Source: Nocardioides sp. (GTDB lineage: Bacteria > Actinomycetota > Actinomycetes > Propionibacteriales > Nocardioidaceae). From it: a stretch of 5,104 nt of DNA. Of the stretch, positions 4,848 through 5,104 are shown in pieces. The DNA is taken from contig JAOPXF010000139.1 in the NCBI GenBank assembly GCA_025965295.1, forward strand, positions 1-5,104, written 5' to 3'. A program made the position numbers and the translations under genes. Within the stretch, counting starts at the first letter, position 1. Every line of letters starts with the position of its first letter. Under the pieces are notes generated by a model, which was not told where the DNA came from, did not search any database, and worked only from the letters and a program-made list of their open reading frames with translations.

Positions 4848-5104
4848 GCATCGAGCGACGCGTCGACACGCCGCAGGGCGAGGCGCGCCTGGTCACCGAC
4901 CGGTCCCGGCACCCGGTCGCCACCCTGCTGCTGGGGCACGGCGCCGGCGGCGGCATCGACAGCGCCGATCTCGAGGCCCTGGCCCGGCACCTGCCGCGGC
5001 AGGGGATCACGGTCGTGCGGCTCGAGCAGCCCTGGAAGGTCGCGGGGCGCAAGGTCGCGACCGCGCCGGCCACCCTCGACGAGGCCCTGGTCTCGGCCGC
5101 CGAC
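4844..5104 (+). CDS. Alpha/beta hydrolase of KANL3/Tex30-like type, N-terminal part only
   Basis: The open frame runs without a stop to the window edge, giving 87 codons of a probable 200-residue protein. After a short opening strand (MSIERRVDTPQGEARLV), it has TLLLGHGAGGG at 27-37, the first core strand followed by the HGAGGG oxyanion-hole loop, then a helix (SADLEALARHLPRQG), a second strand (ITVVRLEQPW) and VAGRKVATAPATLDEA. This pattern is typical of the small bacterial alpha/beta hydrolases related to KANL3/Tex30 and dienelactone hydrolase. The nucleophile elbow and catalytic Asp/His lie beyond the window, so activity cannot be judged and the substrate is unknown. The GTG start shares GTGA with the SRAP stop codon, so the two genes form an operon. 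Whether the hydrolase contributes to DNA repair is not shown by anything here. Confidence 0.82.
   Translation, partial: MSIERRVDTPQGEARLVTDRSRHPVATLLLGHGAGGGIDSADLEALARHLPRQGITVVRLEQPWKVAGRKVATAPATLDEALVSAAD

Noticed and set aside
3906..5073. Minus-strand frames opposite the SRAP and hydrolase genes (3906-4643, 4492-5073).
   Set aside because: The plus strand has the complete SRAP catalytic set and an HGAGGG hydrolase motif; the antisense products are low complexity.
1..5104. Search for tRNA, rRNA, CRISPR repeats, insertion-sequence ends, LexA boxes and T-run terminators.
   Set aside because: Nothing convincing was seen by eye; genes are tightly packed apart from 3184-3313.

Overview
The window is high-GC, gene-dense DNA with the strong G/C third-position bias of an actinobacterium. 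Protein style (an actinobacterial-type AroA with a GLAGTVMRFVPP loop, a four-helix DoxX with a basic tail, a sigma factor fused to an anti-sigma-like zinc finger) suggests the Nocardioidaceae or a close relative. That placement is an inference from sequence style only; no search was run.

Layout. The left 3.2 kb is read on the minus strand: an ECF-type sigma factor with a large membrane-anchored C-terminal extension (3183 to 1624), a DoxX-family membrane protein (1582 to 1052), then aroA, encoding EPSP synthase (1031 down to base 1, its C-terminal fifth missing). The right part is read on the plus strand: a protein with a degenerate GGDEF domain (3314-4066), an SRAP/YedK-type abasic-site protease (4095-4847), and the first 87 codons of an alpha/beta hydrolase (4844 onward). 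The only sizeable non-coding stretch is the 130-bp divergent region 3184-3313. It holds a nearly symmetric arrangement of ECF-like promoter elements: a central GGAAGTTGTTCC flanked by ATGACGC and GCGTCAT.

Expression. Both aroA and the SRAP gene lack a convincing Shine-Dalgarno sequence but have a TANNNT -10 hexamer 6 or 7 bases before the start codon, the geometry of actinobacterial leaderless transcripts. The doxX, GGDEF-like and hydrolase genes have usable ribosome binding sites.

How the genes fit together. AroA (shikimate pathway), DoxX and SRAP form a housekeeping and stress-maintenance neighbourhood, and a link between aroA and an SRAP gene is also remembered from mycobacteria. Inside it sits a divergent pair, the membrane-tethered sigma factor and the degenerate GGDEF protein. 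These share one regulatory region whose elements look like ECF promoters. The most interesting hypothesis is that this pair is a self-contained, autoregulated signalling module: a one-polypeptide sigma/anti-sigma with an external sensor domain, and a non-catalytic GGDEF partner.
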